A stretch of 64,000 nucleotides of DNA from Flavobacterium sp. 9 (GTDB lineage Bacteria > Bacteroidota > Bacteroidia > Flavobacteriales > Flavobacteriaceae): assembly GCF_002754195.1 (NCBI RefSeq), contig NZ_PEEU01000001.1, positions 3,720,001 through 3,784,000 on the forward strand, written 5' to 3'. This document shows positions 35,920 to 45,905 of the stretch, in pieces; the first letter of the stretch is position 1, and each line of letters starts with the position of its first letter. The translations under genes were made by a program, and so were the position numbers. Under the pieces are notes generated by a model. That model was not told the origin of the DNA, made no database searches, and saw only the letters and a program-made list of their open reading frames with translations.

Positions 35920-36552
35920 ATGACGGATTTTTCAATAATAAAAAAGCTTTTTGGTATAACTGAATCTAATGGTTTTACCGAGAAGGAAATTCAGGTTGTA
36001 AAAGATATATTTGGGGATCTTCCTAAGGTATTTACAGATTATTATACGGAATTGGGTAAAGTCGAAAACCTGAATCATACCCAGGATTTATTAATTATAC
36101 CAGAGCGCTTTCAATATTACAAGCATGACGATTATTTGATATTTTATTCGGAAAATCAGAGAGCCTGCGTTTGGGGAATCTATAAAGATGATTTGTCAAA
36201 AGCGAATCCTTCCGTTTACATGAGTGAAGACGAAAAAGAATGGAAGTTGGAGGCCGAAACATTAATCGATTTTTTTACTGTCATGGCATTTCTTCAAGGA
36301 GGTTTTGCATTGCAATATCCGTCTAATACATTTTATGAGTTAGAACCACATGAATTAAATTTTATTACTGAAAACTTTCAAAATAAAGGTTTTTCCTTTA
36401 AGGAATGGCTTGGCGGAATAAGTTTTTATGGTAATTATAACGATGATGTAATTATATTACAGGATTCTAATCAAATGTTTTATGCAGCAAATACAAACGA
36501 ACATTTTATTGAACTGAATAAGGTTTTGTCTAAACTTGGAACTGAGCTTTAA
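35920..36552 (+). CDS. SMI1/KNR4-like (SUKH) family protein
   Basis: This 210-residue soluble protein begins 14 bp after tadA. It has the SUKH pattern: LPKVFTDYYTELG near residue 40, LLIIPERFQYYKHDDYLIFY, then the Trp-centred NQRACVWGIYKDDL with NPSVYMSEDEKEWKLEAETL and a long amphipathic helix. SUKH proteins are often immunity proteins against contact-dependent or nuclease toxins, but they also occur alone. No toxin gene is adjacent here, so it may be an orphan immunity protein. The family call is moderately sure. Confidence 0.6.
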   Translation: MTDFSIIKKLFGITESNGFTEKEIQVVKDIFGDLPKVFTDYYTELGKVENLNHTQDLLIIPERFQYYKHDDYLIFYSENQRACVWGIYKDDLSKANPSVYMSEDEKEWKLEAETLIDFFTVMAFLQGGFALQYPSNTFYELEPHELNFITENFQNKGFSFKEWLGGISFYGNYNDDVIILQDSNQMFYAANTNEHFIELNKVLSKLGTEL

Positions 36553-36582
36553 TAATTCTGATAAAAAGTTGCTTTTCTTGTA

Positions 36583-37125
36583 TTAGAACAAATAAGTCAT
36601 GTAAAGACATACAAACACCATAAAGGAATTAAAGCATATTATATTATAAAATGCATTTTCAGTGAAAGCCTTTTTTGAGAGAAGTATTTTTAAACTTATA
36701 GCTATTGAAAGAAGTAGTGTCCAACAAAAGTAAAATTGAATTCCGTTAATGCTTAAACTACTAGAAAGATCTTTTGTGTAATCATTATTCTTTGATTTAA
36801 CTTTTGTTACCGACTTAAATAATAAAGAATACTCAAGTTCTATATCATTTTCTTCGATGTAGTTTTTTACTGTTGAAAAAGTGAATCCTTTTTTTGTATA
36901 GTAATGGTAGGATATTTTTTGTGGTTTCGCGCCTTTTTTTCCTCCCACAGTTCTCACAGTGTAATGAGTTATTACATCTGCTGTTTTTGAGTTTGGCAAG
37001 ATATAATAATCTAAAAAGCCTGCTAATATAAAGAATGTTATTACTGCTAAAGCATATACAACTGTTGTTTTGTTCTTGATAATAAAGTCATTTTCAGTAG
37101 AATATTTATATGGGTTATTTGGCAT
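36583..37125 (-). CDS. Hypothetical membrane protein
   Basis: This 180-residue protein is not recognised. It has one hydrophobic segment at about residues 24-45, a polar domain of about 75 residues rich in Lys and Tyr (VRTVGGKKGAKPQKISYHYY), then two further segments at about 127-145 and 157-178. The arrangement suggests an inner-membrane protein with one extracytoplasmic or cytoplasmic domain. It converges with the SUKH-like gene (30 bp between stops). Confidence 0.55.
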   Translation of the reverse strand: MPNNPYKYSTENDFIIKNKTTVVYALAVITFFILAGFLDYYILPNSKTADVITHYTVRTVGGKKGAKPQKISYHYYTKKGFTFSTVKNYIEENDIELEYSLLFKSVTKVKSKNNDYTKDLSSSLSINGIQFYFCWTLLLSIAISLKILLSKKAFTENAFYNIICFNSFMVFVCLYMTYLF

Positions 37126-37356
37126 TTCGATGACTATTAAAACGAGCGAAATATAATATATTAATTAATTGATTTTTCTAAAACTTCAACAAAAGTTAAA
37201 TAATCATTACTGACGAATTTTCCTCTTAAAACATTTCAGAAAATACTTTATATTTACTACAATATTATTGATATTTCATTAGTTATGTCTTTAACAATGA
37301 AATGTTAAATACGCTCTGTTTTTTTTAAACCAGTAACCCATTAACTCTAAATAAAA

Positions 37357-40300
37357 GTGAAAGCAAAAGGATTAGTTCTCGTGTTTTGTGTGTTTTTTAT
37401 TTTTCAATCTTGCGGTCGCAAATCAGCAGCCGATTTCAATTCCGATTTTTCATTATTTAAAGAGTATATAGTCAGTTTCACGGGAGGAATAGTCTCGTCG
37501 GAATCTGATATTCGGGTGGTTTTAGCTTTCGATAAAAAAGATTGGAAAGCCAATCAGGTTTTAGACAGTGATTTGCTTGATATTTCGCCAAGTGTAGACG
37601 GAAAAATAGTAGCACTTTCTACTAATACACTTGCTTTTATTCCAGAAAAAAAGCTAAAACCCGGAACAGAATATCAAGTTACTTTAAACTTAGATAAACT
37701 TACCGCAATTCCGAAAGAGAAAGAAAAAGAACTTTCGAAATTCAACTTTACAGTAAAAACAATCAAGCAGGATTTTACGATAAATACTGCCGATATTCAG
37801 TCGTATAGTAAAGAATATCAATATTTGAATTGTGTCTTGAAAACAGCTGATAATATTGATCTTGAAACCGCTAAAAAGTTAGTTTTAGCCAAGCAAAAGG
37901 GAAATAACCTTAAAATTAAATTCGAAAAAAAATCTGGCTCAGGCAAAGAATTCAATTTTATTATTGATAGTATTCAGCGTTATGCAGAAGGAACAAATCT
38001 TGAGATTCTGTATGACGGAAGTGATTTTGATATTGATCAGAAAGGAGAATTAGATTATGCAGTTTCAGGTTTAAATGAATTTAAAATTGTGAAAGTCGAC
38101 GTTCCGGAAGGAACCAATCAATCGGTTTTGATTAATTTTTCTGAACCATTAGAAAAAGGACAGGATTTCAAAGGCTTGGTTTCGATTCAGAATGCTAATA
38201 ATTTAAAATTTTCCACTCAGGGAAATCTACTAAAAGTGTATTTTAGTAATGAAGCGCCGGCCAAAAAACAAGAACCCGTTCCTGTTGCAGTCGAAGAATC
38301 AACAGTTTCGCTTACCGATTCAGTTACAACTGTTATTGATAGTGCCGCTGTTGTAGCTGATGATGCCGTAGAAGTGGTTAAGAATGATGAAGCCGAACCA
38401 CAGCAAATTCTGGCAGGAGATTTATTGATTGAAGTTTTTCAGGGAATCGAAAGCCAATATGGTAAAAAAATGGATTCTAATTACAATCAGAAAATCACTT
38501 TTGACCAAATAAAACCTGGCGTTCGTTTCATTAAAAACGGAACGATTTTGCCAAGTTCAAATAACTTAAAATTAAATTTTGAAGCCGTAAATTTAAGTGC
38601 TGTTGATGTAAAAGTGTATAAAATTTACAAGAATAACATTCTTCAATTTCTTCAATATAATGAATTAAACGGAAGTCAGAATCTCAAGAAAGTAGCGCAA
38701 CCCGTCGCTAAAACCACGCTCAAATTAAACGAAAGTGCCTTGGTAAATCCTGCTAAATGGAACACCTTTGCTTTAGATTTATCTAAAATAATTACGCCGG
38801 AACCAGGTGCAATCTATAGAGTAGAATTTGTATATAAAAAGAAATATTCTGTATACAAATGTGAAACTTCTGAAGATGATGAAACTTCTGAAGATGAAGA
38901 AGAAGTAGATGAAAATGACGTAAACTACAGCGGAAACTCTTACGACGATTATTACTATGATGATTATGAATGGAGAGAAAGTCAGGATCCTTGTACCAAT
39001 TCATATTATTATAATGCGAGAATAGCGACCAATATTTTAGCTACAGATTTGGGTGTTATTGCCAAACGAGGCGAGAATAAATCCTATTTATTTGCCGTAA
39101 ATAATATTGTTACAACAGAACCAGTTTCAAATGCACGAGTTGATTTATATACGTATCAACAGCAAAAAATAACTACAGGAGCAACAAATAGTGAAGGAAT
39201 AGCTTCTTTTCAACTGGATAAATTCGCCTATTTTGCGATCGTTTCTGTGGGAGATCAATCTACTTATGTAAAACTTGATGACGGACTTTCTTTGTCAGTA
39301 AGTAATTTTGATGTTGCCGGAGAGACTTTACAGAAAGGATTAAAAGGCTTTATTTATGGCGAACGTGGCGTTTGGCGTCCGGGAGATAATTTGTATTTGT
39401 CTTTTATCCTGAATGATGCTTCGAATAAATTACCAAAATCACATCCAATTAAATTCAGATTGAATGATCCAAACGGTAAAACAACTTATCAGACAATTCA
39501 GAAGACGAACGATTTAAATCATTATTCATTCGTAGTGCCAACAAGTGCAGATGCGCCAACAGGAAATTGGGAAGCAATGATAAGCGTTGGTGGTGCTAAG
39601 TTTTACAAAAGCATAAAAATTGAAACGATCAAACCGAATCGTTTAAAAATAAAAAATAACTTCTCAAGAAAGACACTTTCGTCGTCTTATCCAAATACAA
39701 GTAATCTAGAAGTTACATGGCTTCACGGCGCAATTGCGAAAAACCTGAATGTAGAAATGCAAGCTAAGTTTTCGCAGCAAACAACCACTTTTAAAGGATA
39801 TGAGAAATTTACTTTTGATGATTTAGTACGTCAATTTAGTACCGAAGAAATTAATGTTTTCTCTGGGAAATTAAATGAAAACGGAAAAGCTTCAGTAAAT
39901 ATTGAACCAAAATTACAAGGACAAGCGCCTGGAATGCTTCGCGCTTCTTTCATTACAAAAGTTTATGAAGAAGGAGGAGATTTTAGTACAGATGTTATCT
40001 CAACAACGTATTCACCTTATAAAACGTATGTAGGAATAAAATCTCCGGAACCAAATAAATACGGAATGTTAGAAACCAGAACCAATAATCGTTTTGATAT
40101 TGTTACGGTTGATGAAAACGGAAAACCAAAATCAGTTCGAAATCTGGAAGTAAAAGTTTATAAAGTAGAATGGCGTTGGTGGTGGGATGCATCAAGCGAT
40201 AATTTGTCGAATTATAATTCTTCGAATGCTACAACGGCATACAAAACCTATATTATCAATACAGATGCAAGCGGAAAAGGACACATTCAGTTTTCGTTAG

Positions 40301-43026
40301 CCGATGAGGAATGGGGGCGCTATTTAATTCGTGTTTCAGATAACCCGAATGGTCATGCAACTGCTCTTACCGTAAATATAGATTGGCCAATCTGGTCTGG
40401 AAAAACACGTAATACAGATGCTTCTACGGCAAATATGTTAGTGTTTTCTACAGATAAAAAGAATTATGCAGTAGGAGAAAAAGCAAAAATATCTTTCCCT
40501 TCAAGTGAAGGTGGTCGCGCTTTAATTTCGATCGAAAATGGATCAAAAGTAGTGCAGACAATTTGGGCAAAAACACAAAAAGGAGAGACTAAAGTTGAAG
40601 TTTCAATTACGGCTGCAATGGCGCCAAACGTGTATTTTAATATCACACTTTTGCAACCACACGCTTCAACTAAAAATGATTCGCCAATTCGTATGTACGG
40701 AATCGTTCCGATAGAAGTTGTCGATAAAAATACAATTCTTGCGCCAACACTTTCGATGCCTGACGTTTTAAAACCGGAACAAACTTTTACCGTAAAAGTA
40801 GGGGAGAAAACAGGCAAAGAAATGACGTATACTATTGCAGTTGTTGATGAAGGCTTACTGGATTTGACACGTTTTAAAACGCCAAATGCATGGGATAGTT
40901 TTTATGTTCGTGAAGCTCTAGGAGTAAAAACCTGGGATATTTATGACGATGTAATTGGTGCATATGGTGGAAAAATAAATCAGATTTTCAGTATTGGTGG
41001 AGATCAGGATTTAGGTGGCGGAAAAGCCAAAAAAGCCAACCGTTTTAAACCAGTTGTTTTATATTATGGTCCATTTAAATTAGAAAAAGGACAAACGAAA
41101 TCACATCAATTAAAATTACCAAAATACATTGGTTCCGTTCGCACAATGGTTGTTGCCGGAGACGCAAACACAAGCGCTTATGGAAGTGTAGAGAAAGCAA
41201 CTCCTGTAAAAAGCCCGTTGATGGTTTTGGCTTCATTGCCGAGAAAAATTTCACCATCAGAAAAAGTGACGATTCCAGTTACGGTTTTTGCAACTGAAAA
41301 GAATATCAAAAATGTTTCAATTCAGATAAAAACAAGCAATGGGTTACAAGTAATGGGAAGTGCAACACAATCATTGAGTTTTACAGAACCGGATGAGAAA
41401 ATGGCTTATTTTAATCTGGTAGTTGGTTCTGCAACCGGAATTGCTAAAGTACAGGTTATTGCAACTTCAGGAAAAGAGAAATCAGTTTATGATGTCGAAA
41501 TTGATATGACGAACCCTAATCCGGTTACGAATACATTTACTGATATTATTTTACCTCCAAATAGTACCAAAACGATTTCATGGAAAACTTTTGGAGTTTC
41601 GGGAAGTAATAAAGCCAGATTAGAAGTGTCGTCAATGCCAACGATGAATCTGAACGGAAGATTACAATTCCTGATTCAATATCCGCATGGTTGTGTAGAG
41701 CAAACAACATCTTCAGTATTTCCTCAGTTGTTTTTGAATGATGTTGTCGATTTAGATGCAACTCGAAAAGCATTAATTCAAAAAAATATCACGGCAGGAA
41801 TTACAAGATTAGGAAGTTTTCAATTATCAAACGGTGGATTGTCGTATTGGCAAGGAAACACGATTGCGGATGATTGGGGAAGTTCGTATGCTGGACATTT
41901 CCTGATTGAAGCGGAGAAAAAAGGATATGTTTTACCAATTAATTTCAAATCAAAATGGATTTCGTATCAGCAAAAAGAAGCGAAACAGTGGCGTTTTGAA
42001 CCTAAATATGGTAATGATTTAGCGCAATCTTATAGATTATATACTTTGGCTTTGGCTGGAAATGCAGATTTGTCTTCGATGAACAGATTACGCGAAACTA
42101 AAGGTATTTCTAACGAAAGTAAACTTCGCTTGGCGGCAGCTTATGTTTTGGCAGGGCAAAAATCGGCAGGACAGAATCTTTTATTAAATACTAGTATTGA
42201 TAACGAATCAGATGGTTATAATTATTACTATTATGGTTCAAGTGAAAGAAACAGAGCAATGGCTTTAGAAACCATGTTGCTTTTGGGGCAAAAACAAAAA
42301 GCATTTACTTTGGCTACGAAATTAGCAAAAGAAATGTCTAATAATCAATGGATGAGTACACAAACAACGGCGTATTGTTTATATTCAATGTCGAAATTTG
42401 CTATTGCTAATGGTCCTAAAGGAATTAATCTTCAATTTAGTAAAAACGGAAAAGGAGAAACGATAAGTACACAAAAAACAGTTGCTGACAGAAGTTTAAT
42501 TATCCAAAGCGGTGCAAATAATGTTGTGTTGAAAAACCTTAAAAACAACACCGTTTATGTACGTGTTTTAAATACTGGAATCTTACCAATTGGACAGGAA
42601 AAAGAAGTTCAAAGCGATGTTTCGGCTGCTATTGTTTTCAAAAACAGAAAAGGAAGCACAATCAATGTATCGAAAATTAGTCAGGGAACTGAATTTATTG
42701 CGGAGGTTACGATTAAAAACCAAAGAAATGAAAGTGTTCAAAATGTAGCTTTATCACAGATTCTACCTTCAGGTTTCGAAATTGTAAATACACGTTTCAC
42801 CGATTACGGAGACGCTACAAACAATACAGCTGATTATATTGATATTCGTGATGACAGAACTAATTTCTATTTTGGAATGAAAGCCAGAGAGACAAAAACA
42901 TTTAGAATCCTACTTAACGCATCATATCTTGGGAATTATTATTTACCAGGATTGCAATGTGAAGCGATGTATGATAATACATTCCTTGCCAGAACAAAAG
43001 GTTTTTGGGTTGAGGTTGTGAAATAG
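37357..43026 (+). CDS. Bacterial alpha-2-macroglobulin lipoprotein (YfhM-like)
   Basis: This 1889-residue periplasmic lipoprotein starts at GTG; the lipobox FIFQSC puts lipidation at about Cys19. It has MG-type beta domains, the MG2/bait-region part (GFIYGERGVWRPGDNLYLSF near 665), and the thioester segment PHGCVEQTTS with Cys1446-Val-Glu-Gln1449 intact. An alpha-helical complement-like domain and a receptor-binding-like end follow. Bacterial A2Ms trap foreign proteases after outer-membrane damage. The pbpC gene follows, as in the yfhM-pbpC pair of many bacteria, linking protease trapping to wall repair. An acidic insert rich in Glu, Asp and Tyr lies at about 505-545. Confidence 0.92.
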   Translation: MKAKGLVLVFCVFFIFQSCGRKSAADFNSDFSLFKEYIVSFTGGIVSSESDIRVVLAFDKKDWKANQVLDSDLLDISPSVDGKIVALSTNTLAFIPEKKLKPGTEYQVTLNLDKLTAIPKEKEKELSKFNFTVKTIKQDFTINTADIQSYSKEYQYLNCVLKTADNIDLETAKKLVLAKQKGNNLKIKFEKKSGSGKEFNFIIDSIQRYAEGTNLEILYDGSDFDIDQKGELDYAVSGLNEFKIVKVDVPEGTNQSVLINFSEPLEKGQDFKGLVSIQNANNLKFSTQGNLLKVYFSNEAPAKKQEPVPVAVEESTVSLTDSVTTVIDSAAVVADDAVEVVKNDEAEPQQILAGDLLIEVFQGIESQYGKKMDSNYNQKITFDQIKPGVRFIKNGTILPSSNNLKLNFEAVNLSAVDVKVYKIYKNNILQFLQYNELNGSQNLKKVAQPVAKTTLKLNESALVNPAKWNTFALDLSKIITPEPGAIYRVEFVYKKKYSVYKCETSEDDETSEDEEEVDENDVNYSGNSYDDYYYDDYEWRESQDPCTNSYYYNARIATNILATDLGVIAKRGENKSYLFAVNNIVTTEPVSNARVDLYTYQQQKITTGATNSEGIASFQLDKFAYFAIVSVGDQSTYVKLDDGLSLSVSNFDVAGETLQKGLKGFIYGERGVWRPGDNLYLSFILNDASNKLPKSHPIKFRLNDPNGKTTYQTIQKTNDLNHYSFVVPTSADAPTGNWEAMISVGGAKFYKSIKIETIKPNRLKIKNNFSRKTLSSSYPNTSNLEVTWLHGAIAKNLNVEMQAKFSQQTTTFKGYEKFTFDDLVRQFSTEEINVFSGKLNENGKASVNIEPKLQGQAPGMLRASFITKVYEEGGDFSTDVISTTYSPYKTYVGIKSPEPNKYGMLETRTNNRFDIVTVDENGKPKSVRNLEVKVYKVEWRWWWDASSDNLSNYNSSNATTAYKTYIINTDASGKGHIQFSLADEEWGRYLIRVSDNPNGHATALTVNIDWPIWSGKTRNTDASTANMLVFSTDKKNYAVGEKAKISFPSSEGGRALISIENGSKVVQTIWAKTQKGETKVEVSITAAMAPNVYFNITLLQPHASTKNDSPIRMYGIVPIEVVDKNTILAPTLSMPDVLKPEQTFTVKVGEKTGKEMTYTIAVVDEGLLDLTRFKTPNAWDSFYVREALGVKTWDIYDDVIGAYGGKINQIFSIGGDQDLGGGKAKKANRFKPVVLYYGPFKLEKGQTKSHQLKLPKYIGSVRTMVVAGDANTSAYGSVEKATPVKSPLMVLASLPRKISPSEKVTIPVTVFATEKNIKNVSIQIKTSNGLQVMGSATQSLSFTEPDEKMAYFNLVVGSATGIAKVQVIATSGKEKSVYDVEIDMTNPNPVTNTFTDIILPPNSTKTISWKTFGVSGSNKARLEVSSMPTMNLNGRLQFLIQYPHGCVEQTTSSVFPQLFLNDVVDLDATRKALIQKNITAGITRLGSFQLSNGGLSYWQGNTIADDWGSSYAGHFLIEAEKKGYVLPINFKSKWISYQQKEAKQWRFEPKYGNDLAQSYRLYTLALAGNADLSSMNRLRETKGISNESKLRLAAAYVLAGQKSAGQNLLLNTSIDNESDGYNYYYYGSSERNRAMALETMLLLGQKQKAFTLATKLAKEMSNNQWMSTQTTAYCLYSMSKFAIANGPKGINLQFSKNGKGETISTQKTVADRSLIIQSGANNVVLKNLKNNTVYVRVLNTGILPIGQEKEVQSDVSAAIVFKNRKGSTINVSKISQGTEFIAEVTIKNQRNESVQNVALSQILPSGFEIVNTRFTDYGDATNNTADYIDIRDDRTNFYFGMKARETKTFRILLNASYLGNYYLPGLQCEAMYDNTFLARTKGFWVEVVK

Positions 43027-43044
43027 AAAATAAAATGGCCCATG

Positions 43045-43129
43045 GGGTTTTACGGATTAAACGGATTTTCACAGATTAAATTTATCTGTTTGATCCAATA
43101 AAAAAAGATCCGTTTAATCCGTAAAACCC
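43045..43129. repeat. Nested palindromic repeat (CCGTTTAATCCGTAAAACCC family)
   Basis: A 22-nt arm GGGTTTTACGGATTAAACGG.. at 43045-43066 is exactly complementary to 43108-43129. Inside it sits a second hairpin, ACAGAT-TAAATTT-ATCTGT (43071-43089). It fills the gap between the macroglobulin and pbpC genes and could attenuate or process the joint transcript. Confidence 0.8.
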
Positions 43130-43149
43130 GTGAGCTAAAACTAAAAGCA

Positions 43150-45525
43150 TTGAAAAATAAACTTATAGCGTTCTCACAACGCATTATAAATTGGATTAAA
43201 AAGAATAAAATAAAATCAGCAATTGCATTTCTGCTCTTGCTGATTTATTATTTCTCATTGCCACGAACTCTGTTTCAGGAACCTTATTCTACGGTTATTG
43301 AAAGTAAGGAAGGAGAATTACTTGGTGCAAAAATTGCTCGGGATGGTCAATGGCGTTTTCCTGCGCAAGATAGTGTTCCTGATAAATTCAAAAAATGTAT
43401 CGTTTATTTTGAAGATGAATATTTCTATAAACATCCGGGTTTTAATCCCGTAGCGATGGTAAATGCGATTAAGCAAAACCAAAAAGCGGGTAAAGTTGTT
43501 CGAGGCGGAAGTACATTAACACAACAAGTTATCCGGTTATCCCGAAAAGGAAAAGGAAGAACTTACTTTGAGAAAATCATAGAAATTATTCTGGCAACAC
43601 GATTAGAATTGGGATATTCTAAAGATGAAATACTGGAATTGTATGCCGCTCACGCGCCATTTGGAGGAAATGTGGTTGGGTTAGAAATGGCTTCCTGGCG
43701 TTATTTTGGTGTGCAATCAAACCAATTGTCCTGGGCAGAAAATGCAACTTTAGCAGTTTTGCCAAACGCACCAAGTTTGATTTATCCAGGAAAAAATCAA
43801 ATTAAGTTACTTAATAAACGAAACAGGCTTTTGCTAAAATTGCATCAGGAAGGAATAATTGACAAACAAACTTACGAACTTTCAGTTGAAGAATCATTAC
43901 CTCAAAAACCGTATGATTTGCCACAAATTGCGCCTCATTTATTGCAGCGAGTGGCGAAAAGTGAAGAAGGAACGCGTGTAAAAACCACGATTGATTATGC
44001 TTTGCAAAATAGAGTAAATCAAATTGCAAGATATTATTACAATCAATATAAACAGAATGAAGTTAACAATTTAGCGATTCTGGTAATTGATGTTTCAAAT
44101 AGAAATGTGATGAGTTATGTTGGGAATTCTCCAACAGATGGAGATCATCAGAAAGATGTTGATATTATTGACGCACCAAGAAGTACAGGAAGTATCTTGA
44201 AACCGCTTTTGTATGCTGGAATGCTTGACGATGGAGAATTATTGCCAAATACTTTAGTAGCAGATATTCCAACGCAAATTGCAGGTTATACACCGCAAAA
44301 TTTTAATCTAACCTTTGATGGTGCGGTTCCAGCTCATCGCGCTTTGTCAAGATCTTTGAATATTCCGGCTGTTTTAATGCTGCAGGATTTTGGTGTGAAT
44401 AAATTTTATGAAGAATTGCAAAAGTTCAAGTTGAGAGATATTAATAAAACGCCGGATCATTACGGATTATCGCTTATTTTGGGCGGCGCCGAAAGTAATT
44501 TGTGGGATTTATGCAGGACGTATGCTAATCTTTCGTCTACCGTAAATTATTATACTAAAAACAATGCAAAATATAGAACAAAAGAATTCACGGAATTAAA
44601 TTATAAAAACAATTTCGAACCTGATTTTGGTTCTGAAACAGACCAGAAAAACATTGTTGGGGCAGGATCAATTTGGCTAACGTATAATGCAATGGAAGAA
44701 GTAAACCGACCGGAAGGAGACGAAGCCTGGAAGTTTTATGACAGTTCGTTGAAAATTGCATGGAAAACCGGAACTAGTTTTGGTAATCGCGATGCTTGGG
44801 CAATTGGAACAAATTCGAAATATGTTGTTGGAGTTTGGGTAGGAAATGCAACAGGCGAGGGCAGACCAACGCTAACGGGAGTAACAAGTGCAGCGCCTAT
44901 TTTGTTTGATGTTTTTAATTTATTGCCGAGACAAAGATGGTTTCAAACACCTTATAAAGATCTGGATGAAGTTGAAGTTTGTCGTTTAAGCGGTTATTTG
45001 GCTAAAGAAGAATGTCCAAAAATCAAACAATGGGTTCCGAAAAAAGGGAAATCTACTATGGTTTGTCCGTATCATAAAAAGGTTCATTTAGATAAAACAG
45101 AAAAATTTCAGGTCAATAGCAGTTGCGAAAATATTGATAATATAGTTACTAGAAATTGGTTTGTTTTACCGCCGGTTATGGCTTGGTATTATAAAAGTCA
45201 GCATATTGAATATTTACCATTGCCCCCTTTTAAGGAGGATTGTCAAGGTACGCAATCAGTGAATATGGATTTTATTTACCCGAAAACGAATAGTAAAATC
45301 TACTTAACGAAGAATTTTAATAGCGAAGTTCAGCCGCTAATTCTCAAAGTAGCTTATTCTGAAAGGGATAAAGAATTGTTTTGGTACGTTGATGATGTTT
45401 ATAAAGCAACAACAAAAACGTTTCATGAATTACCTATTACACCAACTTCAGGAATACATTATATAACGGTTGTAGATGCTTATGGGAATGAAATTAGGAG
45501 GAGAATTGAGATTATTAGAGAGTAA
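43150..45525 (+). CDS. pbpC: Penicillin-binding protein 1C
   Basis: This 791-residue bifunctional peptidoglycan synthase has one N-terminal membrane anchor (about residues 20-40). The glycosyltransferase GT51 domain (about 60-230) contains YFEDEYFYKHPGFNPVAM with the catalytic Glu, then RGGSTLTQQVIRLSR. The transpeptidase domain has SRNVMSYVG, RSTGSILKPLLYAG (SxxK: Ser-Ile-Leu-Lys) and the KTGTSFGNRDAW KTG box. A PBP1C C-terminal beta domain follows (about 700-791). The only credible start is a TTG at 43150. It is paired with the upstream alpha-2-macroglobulin gene. Confidence 0.93.
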   Translation: MKNKLIAFSQRIINWIKKNKIKSAIAFLLLLIYYFSLPRTLFQEPYSTVIESKEGELLGAKIARDGQWRFPAQDSVPDKFKKCIVYFEDEYFYKHPGFNPVAMVNAIKQNQKAGKVVRGGSTLTQQVIRLSRKGKGRTYFEKIIEIILATRLELGYSKDEILELYAAHAPFGGNVVGLEMASWRYFGVQSNQLSWAENATLAVLPNAPSLIYPGKNQIKLLNKRNRLLLKLHQEGIIDKQTYELSVEESLPQKPYDLPQIAPHLLQRVAKSEEGTRVKTTIDYALQNRVNQIARYYYNQYKQNEVNNLAILVIDVSNRNVMSYVGNSPTDGDHQKDVDIIDAPRSTGSILKPLLYAGMLDDGELLPNTLVADIPTQIAGYTPQNFNLTFDGAVPAHRALSRSLNIPAVLMLQDFGVNKFYEELQKFKLRDINKTPDHYGLSLILGGAESNLWDLCRTYANLSSTVNYYTKNNAKYRTKEFTELNYKNNFEPDFGSETDQKNIVGAGSIWLTYNAMEEVNRPEGDEAWKFYDSSLKIAWKTGTSFGNRDAWAIGTNSKYVVGVWVGNATGEGRPTLTGVTSAAPILFDVFNLLPRQRWFQTPYKDLDEVEVCRLSGYLAKEECPKIKQWVPKKGKSTMVCPYHKKVHLDKTEKFQVNSSCENIDNIVTRNWFVLPPVMAWYYKSQHIEYLPLPPFKEDCQGTQSVNMDFIYPKTNSKIYLTKNFNSEVQPLILKVAYSERDKELFWYVDDVYKATTKTFHELPITPTSGIHYITVVDAYGNEIRRRIEIIRE

Positions 45526-45580
45526 AAATTTAAAAGTAAATTCCATTTTTTTTTAATATTTTCTTATGAAAATATTGTTT

Positions 45581-45647
45581 GTCAGGCTGAGCGAAGTCGA
45601 AGCCCATGTGACAATTGGAGTGCCCTTCGACTTCGCTCAGGGTGACA
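45581..45647. repeat. GTCAGGCTGAGCGAAGTCGA palindromic repeat, copy 1
   Basis: GTCAGGCTGAGCGAAGTCGA at the left end and TTCGACTTCGCTCAGGGTGAC at the right end are imperfect inverted arms. The element is present again, in opposite orientation, at 54660-54724. A long frame on the minus strand over this region is only repeat translation. Confidence 0.85.
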
Positions 45648-45837
45648 TTAGTATTCGAAATGACTTTTAAATCTACAATCTTCTTATGAAAATGAGAACC
45701 TAGCCCAGATAGAAGTGGAAATCCTTTTATTTTTTTCTTTAGAAAAATAAAAGATTGAAACGGATAGCTGGAAATTGCTTCAAAACAAAAACAAATTCCA
45801 AGTTTAAAATTCCAAATTTCAAAATTGAAAATAGAAA

Positions 45838-45864
45838 TGAGATTGCTTCGTTCCTCACAATGAC
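45838..45864. repeat. Half-element of the GAGGAACGAAGCAATC repeat family
   Basis: GATTGCTTCGTTCCTCACAA followed by TGAC is one arm of the family seen as a full palindrome at 1196-1277. Confidence 0.6.
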
Positions 45865-45868
45865 GCAT

Positions 45869-45902
45869 AAAAAAACCGCCAATCTTTCGAGAGGCGGTTT
45901 TT
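45869..45902 (-). terminator. Terminator after ribonuclease G gene
   Basis: AAAAACCGCC (45871-45880) pairs with GGCGGTTTTT (45893-45902); the loop also contains TCTTTCGAGA. It lies 4 nt after the minus-strand stop, and a T-run follows on that strand. Confidence 0.88.
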
Positions 45903-45905
45903 AAT

